DNA from: Prosopocoilus inquinatus
Taxonomy: Eukaryota > Arthropoda > Insecta > Coleoptera > Lucanidae
Direction: 5' to 3'
DNA length: 64,000 bases
Assembly: GCA_036172665.1 (NCBI GenBank)
Contig: CM069873.1
Span: forward strand, 46,842,001 to 46,906,000
Numbering within the stretch: the first letter of the stretch is position 1; each line of letters opens with the position of its first letter. The notes under the pieces are model-generated. The model worked only from the letters and a program-made list of their open reading frames with translations, had not been told where the DNA came from and did no database searches. Of this stretch, positions 53,900-63,800 are shown piece after piece. The position numbers were made by a program, and so were the translations under genes.

Positions 53900-55490
53900 A
53901 TGGCTACGAGAAAAGTGTTGTTGAAAGACTTAAAAGTGGCCGAATTAAAAACCGAATTGGAAGAACGAGAGTTAGAAACCTGTGGTTTGAAAGGCGTACT
54001 TCAACAGCGTCTCCGATGCGATTTGTTGACAGCTGGTGAAGATCCAGAGACGTTCCTTTTCGAAATTTCGTGTGGTCCCGCCGATTTTAATAAAATCTTG
54101 AAGGATGAATTTCGAGAACAATCCAGAAATTTGGACGAGAAGTTTCAAGGACAATCTGGAAATTTCAAGGACGAACTTCGAGAACAATCAAGAAATTTGG
54201 ACGAGAAGTTTCTAGAACAATCTGGAAATTTCAAAGACGAACTTCGAGAACAATCCAGAAATTTGGACGAGAAGTTTCAAGAACAGTCTGGAAATTTCAA
54301 GGACGAACTTCGAGAACAATCCAGAAATTTAGAGGAGAAGCTTCTAGAACAATCTGGAAATTTCAAGGACGAACTTCGAGAACAATCGAGAAATTTAGAG
54401 GAGAAGCTTCTAGAACAATCTGGAAATTTGGACAAATTACAGAATAAATTGTTGGAACAATCTAGAGACTTAGACGAGAAATTTCGAGAGCAATCTAGAA
54501 ATTTCTCGTCGAAATTTCTAGAACAAACAAAAGGACTCGAAGATAAACTAGTGGTAAAAATATCGGAAGAAACAAGGAACCTGCAAGAAAATGTGGAAGA
54601 AATAATATTCCAGCAGGATAAAAAAATCAAAAATCTGGAAGAAATCATGGCGGGGTTGTGAGTGTTCGGGAATCAGCCACCAGTAGAAACACTAGAAAAT
54701 AATGAAACCCGAATTGTGGAAGGGCCAGCAGAAAATTCGAAATTAGAAATAAAACCACCAACGTTCGATGGAAAGTCTTCTTGGCCCAACTACTTCAAAC
54801 AGAAGCAGCAGCAAGGGCGAACAGATGGACGGCCAGCGAAAAAGCCACTTTGTTAATTGTGGCCTTGAGAGGGGACGCTATCGATGTGCTACAGACGATG
54901 CCGCCAGAGGAACAAGAAGACTTCGACAAGCTGGTGAATAGGATGGAAATGCGTTAAGGACAGGCCCATCTCATCGAGGTACACCATGCGCAGTTGAGGA
55001 ATCGCTGTCAGAAATCCGGAGAAAGTCTTCAGAAATTCGAAGCGGACGTAGCGCGTCTGGCCCAGTTAGCATATCCCACAGCTCCTGTTGAATTCCTCAA
55101 ATGTTTGACGGTGCAGACCTTCATAGATGGAATCCGTGACCCAGACACCAGCAGGCATTGAGAATGACCCATCCCAAGACGTCCAAGAACGCATTGGCTT
55201 ATGCCTTGGAATTTGAAGCGGCGAGACGAGTCTTAAGAGGGCATGTCAAGGTGCGAGCGGCTATGGACTTCCAAGAGGAAGAAGAGGAAGAATCCGCTAA
55301 CTTCAAGGTAGGATCTGCTATAAATGAGCGACCCAGGGAATATACCACCGCCGAGGATGTTCGCCGCATTGTGGAACAGGTCTTCAAGCAGAAGAAGCCG
55401 CTGGTGTGTTGGAATTGCCAGGAGGAAGGACATGTTCGCAGGCGATGTCCGAAGCCCAGACAGGATCCGAGGAAGCCACAGTTAAACTAA
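53900..55490 (+). pseudogene. gag: Gag of the macro-type Gypsy with SAP-like motif and hendecad coiled coil (right arm)
   Basis: The ATG at 53900 opens a 253-codon frame. Residues about 5-40 (LKDLKVAELKTELEERELE, then LKGVLQQRL) look like a SAP motif, a helix-turn-helix for DNA binding. Residues about 70-235 are tandem 22-residue repeats (two 11-residue halves: REQSRNLDEKF and EQSGNFKDEL), a predicted long coiled coil. An in-frame TGA follows MAGL, then FGNQPPVETLENNE and, after a shift, the capsid-like region (ALRGDAIDVLQTMPPEEQ) with TAA after MEMR. The last frame ends with knuckle CWNCQEEGHVRRRC. The stops after MAGL and MEMR are shared with copy 1. Confidence 0.8.
54103..54440 (+). repeat. 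66-bp tandem repeat inside gag
   Basis: About five 66-bp units (22 codons each, with 33-bp half units) such as cgagaacaatccagaaattt. Copy 1 (38120-38255) has only one to two units before its truncation, so unit number varies between copies. Confidence 0.75.
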
Positions 55491-56285
55491 GCCGGGTCGG
55501 TGCAGAGGGGCGAACGTCGACCCGTATTCAAAGGCCCCCAAAGACGAAATCCAAACCAGTAATATCCCTACGGCAGTTAACCAGCAGTGTCTTCGTGGAT
55601 GCTACCATTGATGACATTCCTCACACCATGTTGTTAGATACGGGTGCGACGAAGACCATCCTAAGACCCGACATCATCAAGTCATCTGGACGCACCGAGC
55701 CGACCAAGTGGAGACTGAAAACTGCAAATGGAACATCAGCAACTGTCCACAGTGAAGTAGAGGTTATCATCACCAACTCCAATAAAACACCGTGCACTGG
55801 TAGCAGACATAGAGGACGAGGCAATTTTGGGCATGGACGTCATGTGTGCCCACGGGTTTCAATTGGACTTAAAGCGTGGCGTGATGGCGGTCAATAATGA
55901 GGAGTTGGTTCTACATCAACGAGGAGACGTGGCCGCTCGAGTAGTCCTCGCTGAAGACGTTTTATTACCCAGCAGGACTCAGGTTATCGTCGATGCAAAA
56001 CTGGACGGTGTTTTTCAAGATGGGCAAGTCATTATGGTTGAACCTAATACTGATGATCAGAAGATTGGAAGAGGAGTCTTCGTTGGGAAAATGTTGTTGA
56101 CGGCGAAGAAGGAAGTACCTGTCCGCCTGATGAACGTCAATTGTTTCTCCGTCAATATCAAGAATGGAACCATCTTGGGAAGCTGCACCATGGTGTCCTC
56201 CATCTCCCGCCAACTTGAAACAAACGTGCCAGAAGCGAAAGTCCCAAGTGTTCCAGCGGCTTCGCGGAGCTGGACTAAAGCTTAG
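55406..56285 (+). pseudogene. pol: Protease region of the macro-type Gypsy (right arm)
   Basis: 55406-55897 holds SVFVDATIDDIPHTMLL and DTGATKTIL. The next frame from 55827 (GMDVMCAHGFQLDL) runs to the deletion point after AKVP near 56245. The frameshift between them matches copy 1. Confidence 0.75.
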
Positions 56286-57000
56286 CCTCAAGAATTATCA
56301 CCTGTTCCAGAAGGAAGTGAATTACCTAGGGCACATTGTTAATGGAAATGGAATCGCCGTGGACCTTGTGAAGATTCAGGTGGTGAAAGACTGGCCAACT
56401 CCCAGAAATAAACACCAAATAAGGAGTTTCCTTGGCCTGTGCACTTACTATCGGCGCTACGTTCCTGAATTTGTAGACATTGCTAAGCCGTTGACAAAAC
56501 TCACTGAAGAAGGTCGTCCATTTGAATGGGACCAACAGTGTCAAATTGGCTTTGAACAACTAAAGCAGTACTTGATTAGTGCTCCTATTCTGAATTATCC
56601 TCTCCCGGAAGGCAAATTCGTCGTGGACACAGATGCTGGCAACGTTGGGATCGGTGGGGTACTCTCCCAGATACAAGAGGGGCAAGAGAAGGTGATCGGC
56701 TACTTCAGTAAAGTCCTATCAAAGCCGGAACGAAACTATTGCGTCACAAGAAGGGAATTGCTAGCCGTCGTAAAAACGATAGAACACTTCTACAAGTACT
56801 GGTACGGTAGACGCTTCCTGCTGAGGACCGACCATGCCGCTCAAAAATGACTTCTCCGTTTCAAGAACCCAGAAGGGCAAGTTGCACGATGGATCGAACG
56901 ACTTCAGGAGTACGATTTTGAAATTCAGCATCGGGCAGGAACTAGCCATCGAAATGCCGATGCTTTGTCGAGAAGACCCTGTGCCGAAGACTGTAAGCAC
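56164..57000 (+). pseudogene. pol: RT remnant and RNase H of the macro-type Gypsy (right arm)
   Basis: The front of RT including YLDD is deleted at about 56246 relative to copy 1. Remaining: VNYLGHIVNGNGIAVD, LGLCTYYRRYVPEF, RNase H VVDTDAGNVGIGGVLSQ and VTRRELLAVVKTIEHF. A TGA at 56848-56850 replaces a Trp codon of copy 1; the frame otherwise continues into the integrase. Confidence 0.8.
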
Positions 57001-58200
57001 TGTAGTCGTTTGGACGAGAAAGTAGCCACGACTGCGAGGACAGCCATTGTTGACGACAAATGGCAAGCCGAAGAACTGCGAAGAGACCAAGAGAACGATC
57101 CGGATTTGAAATTAGTGCTAGAATGGAAAAGCAGGGACGCGAGGCCTACCTGGGAAGAGGTAGCACCATGTGCATCGTGCGTAAAATCATACTGGGCGCA
57201 TTGGGACTCCATAGTGTTGGATCGTGGTCTTCTGAGACGAAGCATAGAGAATCAGGAAGGCATGGAACAGAAGACACAGTTACTAATCCCCAACAATAGG
57301 GTGCCAGAAGTTCTGAGGGAACTTCACGACGTAACTTCGGGAGGGCATCTGGGAATTAAGAAGACTATGGAGAAGGTGCGCGAAAGATTTTACTGGGTGA
57401 ACTGCAAGGAAGACGTGAAGGATTGGTGCAGAAGGTATGCAGTCTGCGCAGCCAGTAACGGTCCCCACAGGCGGGGTAAGGACCCCATGAGACAGTACAA
57501 CGTTGGAAGTCCTTTTGAGAGATTTGCCATCGATGTAGCCGGTCCGTTTCCAGAAACGAATGGTGGAAACAAGTACATCATCGTGGTAATGGACTACTTT
57601 AGCAAGTGGGTTGAAGCTTACGCCCTACCTAACCAAGAGGCAGTCACTATTGCGGAAGTCCTTGTCAGGGAATGGATCAGTCGGTATGGTGAACCTATGG
57701 GACTGCATTCAGACCAAGGAAGGAACTTTGAATCGGCCTTGTTCAAGAACGTGTGTACTCTGCTCGGCGTACGAAAAACTAGAACAACTGCACTCCACCC
57801 ACAGTCGGACGGAATGGTGGAAAGGTTCAATAGAACCATCAACCGACATTTGTCCAAGGTCGTTTCCGATCATCAGAGGGACTGGGACACGTACATCCCC
57901 CTGTTTCTAATGGCATACCGCTCATCCTTTCATGAGACAACAGGGGAGACTCCCGCGAAAGTGGTATTCGGGCGAGAGCCGAGACTGTCCTGCGACCTGA
58001 AGTTTGGTGTGAAGCCTGGCGAAGTCTCTGCCGACGAAGATTACGTGAACAAATTACGCAGAAAGATGGATGACATCCACAACCAAGTGCGTCACAATAT
58101 ACAGACGGCCAGCGATCGGATGAAGGAGCACTATGACATCAACGCTCAACACGGGGGATACCAACCTGGAGCACTGGTCTGGCTTTATTTTGAGGTTTAA
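56965..58200 (+). CDS. pol: Integrase of the macro-type Gypsy with intact DDE core (right arm)
   Basis: A 411-codon frame. It starts within the end of RNase H (SRRPCAEDCKHC), then the zinc-binding HHCC region (GGHLGIKKTMEKV, RRYAVCAASNG). The core has AIDVAGPFPETNGG (D), HSDQGRNFESALF (D) and SDGMVERFNRTI (E). The region after it, QVRHNIQTASDRMKEHYD, is the usual linker. It is truncated at ALVWLY by Copia LTR sequence, so the tail and macro domain are missing. Confidence 0.88.
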   Translation: MSRRPCAEDCKHCSRLDEKVATTARTAIVDDKWQAEELRRDQENDPDLKLVLEWKSRDARPTWEEVAPCASCVKSYWAHWDSIVLDRGLLRRSIENQEGMEQKTQLLIPNNRVPEVLRELHDVTSGGHLGIKKTMEKVRERFYWVNCKEDVKDWCRRYAVCAASNGPHRRGKDPMRQYNVGSPFERFAIDVAGPFPETNGGNKYIIVVMDYFSKWVEAYALPNQEAVTIAEVLVREWISRYGEPMGLHSDQGRNFESALFKNVCTLLGVRKTRTTALHPQSDGMVERFNRTINRHLSKVVSDHQRDWDTYIPLFLMAYRSSFHETTGETPAKVVFGREPRLSCDLKFGVKPGEVSADEDYVNKLRRKMDDIHNQVRHNIQTASDRMKEHYDINAQHGGYQPGALVWLYFEV

Positions 58201-58362
58201 TGGTACTGTGATTATAATTTAGAGAAGAAAAATGTGCTATTGTCAAAACGAAAGCTCTTTTATTTATATTATTTTTAATTATAACTACCTTTTATTTTAT
58301 CATAACCTACTATCAATACGTAACTTTTGTAAATCTGAACAGTAAAACTGTCTAACACAACA
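58190..58362 (-). repeat. Copia 3' LTR fragment (right arm)
   Basis: On the minus strand it starts TGTTGTGTTAGACAG at 58362, preceded by the purine tract at about 58363-58375, and is cut at about 58190 where it meets the Gypsy integrase. Only the first about 173 bp of the LTR remain. Confidence 0.65.
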
Positions 58363-58384
58363 CTCCCACCTTTACTTTACAGAT

Positions 58385-59313
58385 TTACAGAAATGAAGTA
58401 ATAAACAAAGCATTACAACTTGTTTTAAATTTTTCACGTGGAAGTGCTTTCGTTAGAAAGTCAGCCAACTGTTCCTGTGATGAAACGTAAATTGTATTTA
58501 GTGTCCCATTTTCTAAACACTCGCGAATATAATGATATTTCACGTCTATGTGCTTAGTTAATTTATGAAAATCAACACTTTTTGCAAGTTTTATGGCACT
58601 TTGATTGTCCAACAGTAGTGGTGTAGGCTGTTCTAGAGGACCTGTTAATTCTTGAAGTAATGCTCTAAGCCACAAAATTTCTTGAGCTGCATTCGAAGCT
58701 GCGACATATTCTGCTTCCGTGGTAGACCGAGATACGCATTTTTGTAGTTGTGATGACCAAGTTATTGGACCATTAGCCATAGTACTTACATAACAAGATG
58801 TAGATTTGCGTGTATCTAAGTCTCCAGCGAAATCAGCATCAGAGTACATTTTTAGCTCGCTTTTGTCGCCGCTGTAAACAATTCCTACATCTTTAGTTCC
58901 TTGGAGATACCTAAATATTCTTTTCACAGCTAACCATTGTTCCCTACTTGGATTGCTCAAAAATCGACTTGCTTTCCTCGCAGCAAACATGATGTCTGGA
59001 CGAGAAATAATTGCTACGAACATCAGACTGCCTACTGCTTCACGATACGGTACCTCAGTTTTCATGTGTTCGTCAGTGTTTGAGGTTTTCTTGATTTCAA
59101 AATTTGTACCTGGATCAGCCGGTGTAGAATTCGGTTTGCATTCCTGCATATTAAATTTCTGCAATATTTTGCTGATATAATTTTTCTGTGAAATAAATAA
59201 TTTTCTCGCTTCTCTGTCTCTTTTAATTTCAAGTCCAATGTAACAATTCGGTTTATTGGTTTTAATTTCAAATCTGGAACCCACTTCTGTCAATATTGCG
59301 TCGATATTTTTTT
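58385..59313 (-). pseudogene. pol: Copia RT/RNase H C-terminal fragment (right arm)
   Basis: A 302-codon frame plus a few upstream codons. End of the RT (CYIGLEIKRDREARKL, then PYREAVGSLMFVAIISRPD) and the RNase H typical of Copia (KMYSDADFAGD, TTEAEYVAAS, KHIDVKYHYIRE, ADFLTKALPREKF). The catalytic RT half is gone: the element is cut at about 59313 where copy C begins. The part beyond 59039 is outside the palindrome. Confidence 0.88.
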
Positions 59314-59406
59314 TCTTCTTGCATATAATAAGTCAGAATACAGAAGAAAAGACTTCTGACTGAAAACGTTGACAAACCAAAAGAAGAAAAGCCGGATGAG
59401 CACGGT

Positions 59407-60123
59407 TTGAATATGCCCTCAGTTCGAAACGAGTTTCAATTTGAAATACTCTCCCAGCCTTACTTCACAGATGAAGATTTTCGTCAATGTGATACTAATG
59501 AGACAGCACCTTCCGAGATTTCAGAAGCAAGAGAGGTGACTGACGTAGATCAGTTGCCACTTTTCGCTCAAAGTGTATATTTTCTAAATAAGAGCCGTAC
59601 GAAGTGGATTTGTGTCGGACTGTGTACCGAAACATTTTTTGATCCGATAATACGTATTATGGGTTCCAAAAGGCAGAGCATATCGTTTTTAGAAGAGGAA
59701 TGGAAAGAATTTTGTTCTTATAACTACACTTTGAAGTCGTATTTTACTAAGAAAACTATTTATCCGGTAATGAAAATCAGCTCAGTAAAGGCGTCTTTCG
59801 AACGCATCGAAGGAACGAAAATACTGAAATTAGAAAGAGGAGCGGAGACATTATATATATCTTATAAAGGTCTATTGGAACTCTGGAAATTGTGTGATAT
59901 TATATTATATCGTTTAGAAGTTTTGAAACAATTGAACTATAAATCATTCTACAGCAACATGATTCCATGCTTGAGTGTTATGGAAAGTGATATGAAGACA
60001 AATGTTAAATCATTTCTCAATAATGAAATATCTGAGAAAGGAGCAATTACAAATGAATTAATGATGTTTGGAATTAGTAAATTAATTTTTGATATAAGTA
60101 TGCATAAAGCTGTTAATATGTAA
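59407..60123 (+). CDS. Unknown protein upstream of the capsid genes (copy C)
   Basis: A 238-codon uninterrupted frame with an ATG at 59413 (an upstream TTG opens the frame). Visible segments: FAQSVYFLNKSRTKWICVG, FFDPIIRIMGSKRQSISF, EEEWKEFCSYN and a C-terminal helical part (MFGISKLIFDISMHK). No family recognised, no signal peptide or membrane segment. It reads in the same direction as, and 220 bp upstream of, the phospholipase-like gene, so it probably belongs to the Polinton-like element; copies A and B lack this region, so there is no comparison. The repeated strand/EEW layout suggests a compact folded domain (inference). Confidence 0.55.
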   Translation: MNMPSVRNEFQFEILSQPYFTDEDFRQCDTNETAPSEISEAREVTDVDQLPLFAQSVYFLNKSRTKWICVGLCTETFFDPIIRIMGSKRQSISFLEEEWKEFCSYNYTLKSYFTKKTIYPVMKISSVKASFERIEGTKILKLERGAETLYISYKGLLELWKLCDIILYRLEVLKQLNYKSFYSNMIPCLSVMESDMKTNVKSFLNNEISEKGAITNELMMFGISKLIFDISMHKAVNM

Positions 60124-60339
60124 ATGTTATGTGATTTAATATGTATATATTTCTAGATATGACACTGTCAGTTATAAATAAAATTTTCTAAGAACACTGT
60201 TTGATCCTTTATTTAATAAACTAACGATACTTAACCAAAAAATTAAGAGAAATTTTTACGCTATATAAAGATAAGCAGTGAGTATTGAAGTAGTACACAT
60301 GTAACATCGTTGACTGTTAGAAAGAAAAGCCATAAATGT
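60124..60339. other. Intergenic region of copy C
   Basis: About 215 bp, AT-rich, with polyadenylation-like aataaa near 60177 serving the upstream gene. It includes the possible promoter listed separately. Confidence 0.4.
60263..60271 (+). promoter_or_regulatory. Possible TATA box of the virion module
   Basis: TATATAAAG lies about 75 bp upstream of the phospholipase-like frame, on its strand. Spacing fits a basal promoter, but such motifs are frequent in AT-rich DNA. Confidence 0.3.
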
Positions 60340-60340
60340 G

Positions 60341-61157
60341 ACGTCGTGTCAAAACAGATTACACTGCGAGAAGCACCTTAAAACGAAAAGGTCGTGGTTT
60401 ACTTAATACGTTAATTAATAAACTACCAGTAGAGTTACACTTACCAGGTTACAATTACTGCGGTCCGGGCACAAAATTAGACGTTCGACTTAAAAGAGGA
60501 GACAGAGGTGTGAATGCGTTGGATGAGGCGTGCAAGCAACACGATATTGCATATTCTGTAAGTAGCGATTTAGAAAAACGTCACGAAGCAGATAAAAAAT
60601 TGTATCAAGCGGCAGTGAAAAGAGTGAAGAGTACAGAAGTGGGATTTGGTGAAAAAGCATCTGCGTTATCTGTAGCCGCCTTAATGAAAGCTAAGACAAA
60701 GCTTGGAATGGGAAACGGAGTGAAGAGAAAGCGTAGTAAAAGGAAGAAGCGTGGTGGTAAATTATCATTTCGACAAGCTGTAAGGAAAGCACAACATGCA
60801 ATTTCACGTAATGGTAACAAGAGTGTGTTAGAAAATGTGAAATTGGCGCAGGCTGTTTTAAAGAAGGACCACAAGAAAATAAGACCTCCACGTCAAAGAG
60901 TGATACCAATTCCTAAGAGAGGAGGGTTTTTACCTTTAATTCCATTATTTGCGGCTTTGGGCGCAATAGGATCGCTCGGCGGCGGTGCAGCTGCAATTGC
61001 TAAGGCGGTAAACGATGCAAAAGCTGCGAAAGAGCAACTGAAAGAGGCAGAGCGACATAATCGCGTTATGGAAACAAAAGCAGTGGGAAGCGGATTCTAT
61101 ATAAAACCTTACAAAACAGGGTGTGGGTTATATTTACGATCCAATCCAAAAAACTGA
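60341..61157 (+). pseudogene. Phospholipase A2-like minor capsid protein (copy C)
   Basis: The frame is open from about 60341 (stop just before); no clean Met is visible, since the nearby ATG is followed at once by TGA, so the start is probably lost. The N-terminal part has YNYCGPGTKLDVRLKRG and then LDEACKQHDIAYS, the Ca-loop and HD catalytic motif of the phospholipase domain known from parvovirus capsids and adintovirus/Polinton proteins. A basic KRKRSKRKKRGGK stretch (nuclear localisation-like), a hydrophobic Gly/Ala-rich segment (LIPLFAALGAIGSLGGGAAA) and the C-terminal motif GSGFYIKPYKTG follow. By analogy it would help virions breach membranes. 3' end overlaps the protease frame. Confidence 0.7.
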
Positions 61158-61529
61158 AATATTTGCCTCGGCGACCGTTGACTAACATTGACATACTGAA
61201 ATATGCTAAAATATGGAAATTACCTTTCTTTCGAGGTGTGTTTATGAGAGATACTTTACCTAAAAAGATATGGAAGCATGAAAGTGGAGTAGTGAATTTA
61301 GATAGCGATTCTGGTGAAGGAACGCATTGGGTAGCATATTATAAGAGAGGAGGAATCGTAAAATATTTTAACAGCTATGGAGATCTACGACTTCCAGTTT
61401 AACTAGAGAAATATCTTTTGTCGAACGGATTGGGAGTTATTAACTATAATTATGAAAGGTATCAGAAACAAAATACACAAAATTGTGGACACTTATGTCT
61501 ACAGTTTTTAAAGTCCTTTACAAGTTAAG
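61121..61529 (+). pseudogene. Adenain-like protease, nonsense mutation and altered active site (copy C)
   Basis: The copy of 15423-15884. The His block EGTHWVAYYKRGG is intact. The acidic residue of copy A (KYFDSY) is Asn here (KYFNSY). A TAA at about 61400-61402 replaces Glu; beyond it the QNTQNCGHLC block with Gln and Cys is still readable to 61529. Both changes predict loss of function. Confidence 0.8.
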
Positions 61530-61559
61530 TAAGAATGTAGTACTTGAAAAATGGTCAAC

Positions 61560-62285
61560 ATGGAATCTTCACCCGTTGCGTGAACATTCACTCTTACGAG
61601 AACTGAATCAGTTTTATTTTGTGAATTGAATCCACCACTATACCTCGGAGAAAAGGCAACATATGAAATGTGCTTGTTAAATTTTGAAACGTTTAATGCA
61701 ATACCTAACATAGATGAAAGTAATAATTTGATACATTATGAAGAAACAGGAAAAACGACGGTTTGGAAAACTATCGTTATACCTACAGGTACATATGAAC
61801 TAGACGATATCAACCAATATCTGAAAGATTATTTTCAAAATAACAATATCCCTGATTATATAAACATTAAAGGAAATAATAATACTTTAAAGGCAACAAT
61901 ACACAGTTCGGTTAAGCTCGATTTTAGTAAACCAAATTCATTGGGAAAATTGTTGGGTTTTAAACCGCCAACGTTGAAAGTAAACGATAATAACATTGGT
62001 GATTTTCCGGTGGAAATAAATAAAGTAAATGCTATAAGAATAGAATGTAATCTAACCGGTGGATCTTATAACAACGGAGAACCCGGTCATGTTTTGTATC
62101 ATTTCTTTCCAAATGTACCTCCAGGGTTTAAAATAATAGAATCCCCTCTTCAAGCTATTTATCTTCCAGTGACCTTGAACGTGATTACGAGAATAGTCAT
62201 TCGACTATTAGATCAAGAGAATCGATTAGTAAATTTTAGAAATGAAGTAATTACTCTAAGACTTCATTTGAGAAGATTCACATAA
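61560..62285 (+). pseudogene. Penton-like minor capsid protein, early stop (copy C)
   Basis: The ATG at 61560 (MESSPVA) is followed by TGA at 61581-61583 in a short insertion absent from copy A; the frame then continues uninterrupted to 62285. It contains YEMCLLNFETFNAIPNID, DDINQYLKDYFQNN, LLGFKPPTLKVNDNN, HVLYHFFPNVPPGF and LLDQENRLVNFRNEV, ending LRLHLRRFT. The full-length body shows what copy A deleted. Single jelly-roll penton identity is inferred from gene order and family resemblance. Confidence 0.65.
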
Positions 62286-62446
62286 TGATTATTTACGATA
62301 GCAATTATTCGAAACGGAAAGAGTGTAGCAGAATTAGACGTAATGTATTATTTAAACCACGGAAACAGATACTGAACTGTTGTCGACAAAAAAAAACTGA
62401 AATTGACACAGAGAAATCGAATATATTTAGAGAGTTTAGGTTATAA
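62285..62446 (+). other. Small basic open frame after the penton gene (copy C)
   Basis: The penton stop and an ATG overlap (TAATG). 53 codons, rich in Lys and Arg (YSKRKECSRIRRNV, CCRQKK). The corresponding DNA in copy A is conserved but shifted by one base, so protein-level conservation is not supported. Could be a small DNA-binding protein or noncoding leader. Confidence 0.25.
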
Positions 62447-62544
62447 GGTGCTAACATAGGGGGAATTATTCTGTAGAAGAAACGTAACCGTCAAAGGGTG
62501 AACACATAATTACACGTAAGGCAATCATCATCTAAACAGAACGA

Positions 62545-63720
62545 CATGGATATAATGGACTAACTGATAAAATTAAATTGGACACTTCAATAACCAGTAT
62601 GGAGTTCCATTCACACTTACCATTCAGTTCATCATTTGGTAATAACGATGAAGTGCGTATCACCGTACCTGAGATCGACTATTACACCCTCCCTTGCGAA
62701 AGTTATTTGTACGTAGAGGGAAGACTGCGTTTGGTTAGTGATAATACTAAACACAGTGCGACGGCACAATTGATAAATAATCCGGTAGCTTATATGTTTA
62801 GCGAGATTAGATATCTTCTGAACGGAGTACAGGTAGATTCGGTAAGAAATGTTGGCATAACATCAACAATGAAAGGGTATTTTTCTTTTACTCGCAACGA
62901 TACAGTAAAATTGGAAAATGCAGGATGGATCCAGGAGAATGATAAAATGAGCGATATACTCAATGTTAAGGGAGATTTCTCAGCAAGTGTACCTTTAAAG
63001 ACACTATTAGGTTTTGGGGAAGATTATAAAAAGATCGTCTTGAATATGAGGCAAGAATTAGTATTGATCAGAGCAAATGATGACGTTGAAGCAGTTGTGG
63101 AAACAAACAAGACGGAAAAGATTAAATTAATAATTGACAAAATTGTATGGCGTATACCTCATATTTCTGTTGGACTACGTGAGCAATTGGCTTTAACGAG
63201 AGTGACAGACAGAGATGTTGAAATACAAATTCCTTTCAGAAGCTGGGAGTTGCACGAGTATCCGTCGCTCCAACTACGACAAGTCATTCTTGGACAGTAA
63301 AAACGGCTCCGCAGTTGGAAACATGTCGATGCAAACATGAGTCTGTTTGATGACGTTAAGTTAAAATCATTAACGGTATTTCTAAATGGCGAACGCTATC
63401 CGTACGACAATATTGAAATTGATATTGAAAATAACAAATACGCCGTTATATACGACATGTATTCTAGATTTCAGGAAAATTATTATCATCGTGAAAGCAG
63501 TCAACCGTGGTTCAATCCAAAAGGATTAGCTAGTTGCCCATTAATAGGAATCGACTGCACTTTTCAGAGAGATGTAATGCATAAAAGTGCAGTAGAAATA
63601 AGAATTGAGTTTACAACTAAAGAAAATATTAAAGCTGATACTATTGCTTACTGTTTAATTCTGCATGACAAAGCGTTCTCTTATTCACCTCTCACCAAAA
63701 TTGTCCGTCAGTTGATGTAA
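62545..63720 (+). pseudogene. Major capsid protein (hexon-like), frameshifted (copy C)
   Basis: The frame from before 62578 (HGYNGLTDKIKLDTS) holds FGNNDEVRITVPEID, CESYLYVEGRLRL, VAYMFSEIRYLLNGVQVD, GYFSFTRNDTVKLENAGW, LLGFGEDYKKIVLNMRQEL and DRDVEIQIPFRSWELHEY. After a frameshift at about 63280-63337 and a loss of some 60 bp relative to copy A, the 63337-63720 frame continues with LKSLTVFLNGERYPYDN, QPWFNPKGLASCPLIGID and AYCLILHDKAFSY. The total of about 380 residues is slightly short for a double jelly-roll capsid. The start Met is unclear; the ATG at 62545 is out of frame. Confidence 0.65.
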
Positions 63721-63800
63721 ACCGTGAATGGCAGTATTAACAGAGAAGCTAAAACTATTTGATTTCATTTGATTTTATAAGAAGCAACATCAACCGAACC
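63721..63800. other. Short intergenic gap (copy C)
   Basis: About 80 bp between capsid and the next gene; the same spacing and sequence are seen in copy A. Confidence 0.4.

Larger units (their letters stand above)
45286..59039. repeat. 13,754-bp near-perfect palindrome
   Basis: Left arm 45286-52159 and right arm 52166-59039 (6874 bp each) are reverse complements around a 6-nt loop tgttgt (52160-52165). Coordinates of every feature in the two arms sum to 104325 with no net indel, and the predicted reading frames are identical. I found one mismatch: 50557 (A) against 53768 (C), inside the Gypsy LTR. It contains a Copia 3' end, a rearranged macro-type Gypsy and an unclassified AT-rich repeat at its centre. 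Confidence 0.95.

Noticed and set aside
53900..54661. Gag coiled-coil frame as a host cytoskeletal or motor protein
   Set aside because: It follows an LTR and primer-binding region and leads into capsid, zinc-knuckle and pol coding, so it belongs to the retroelement.
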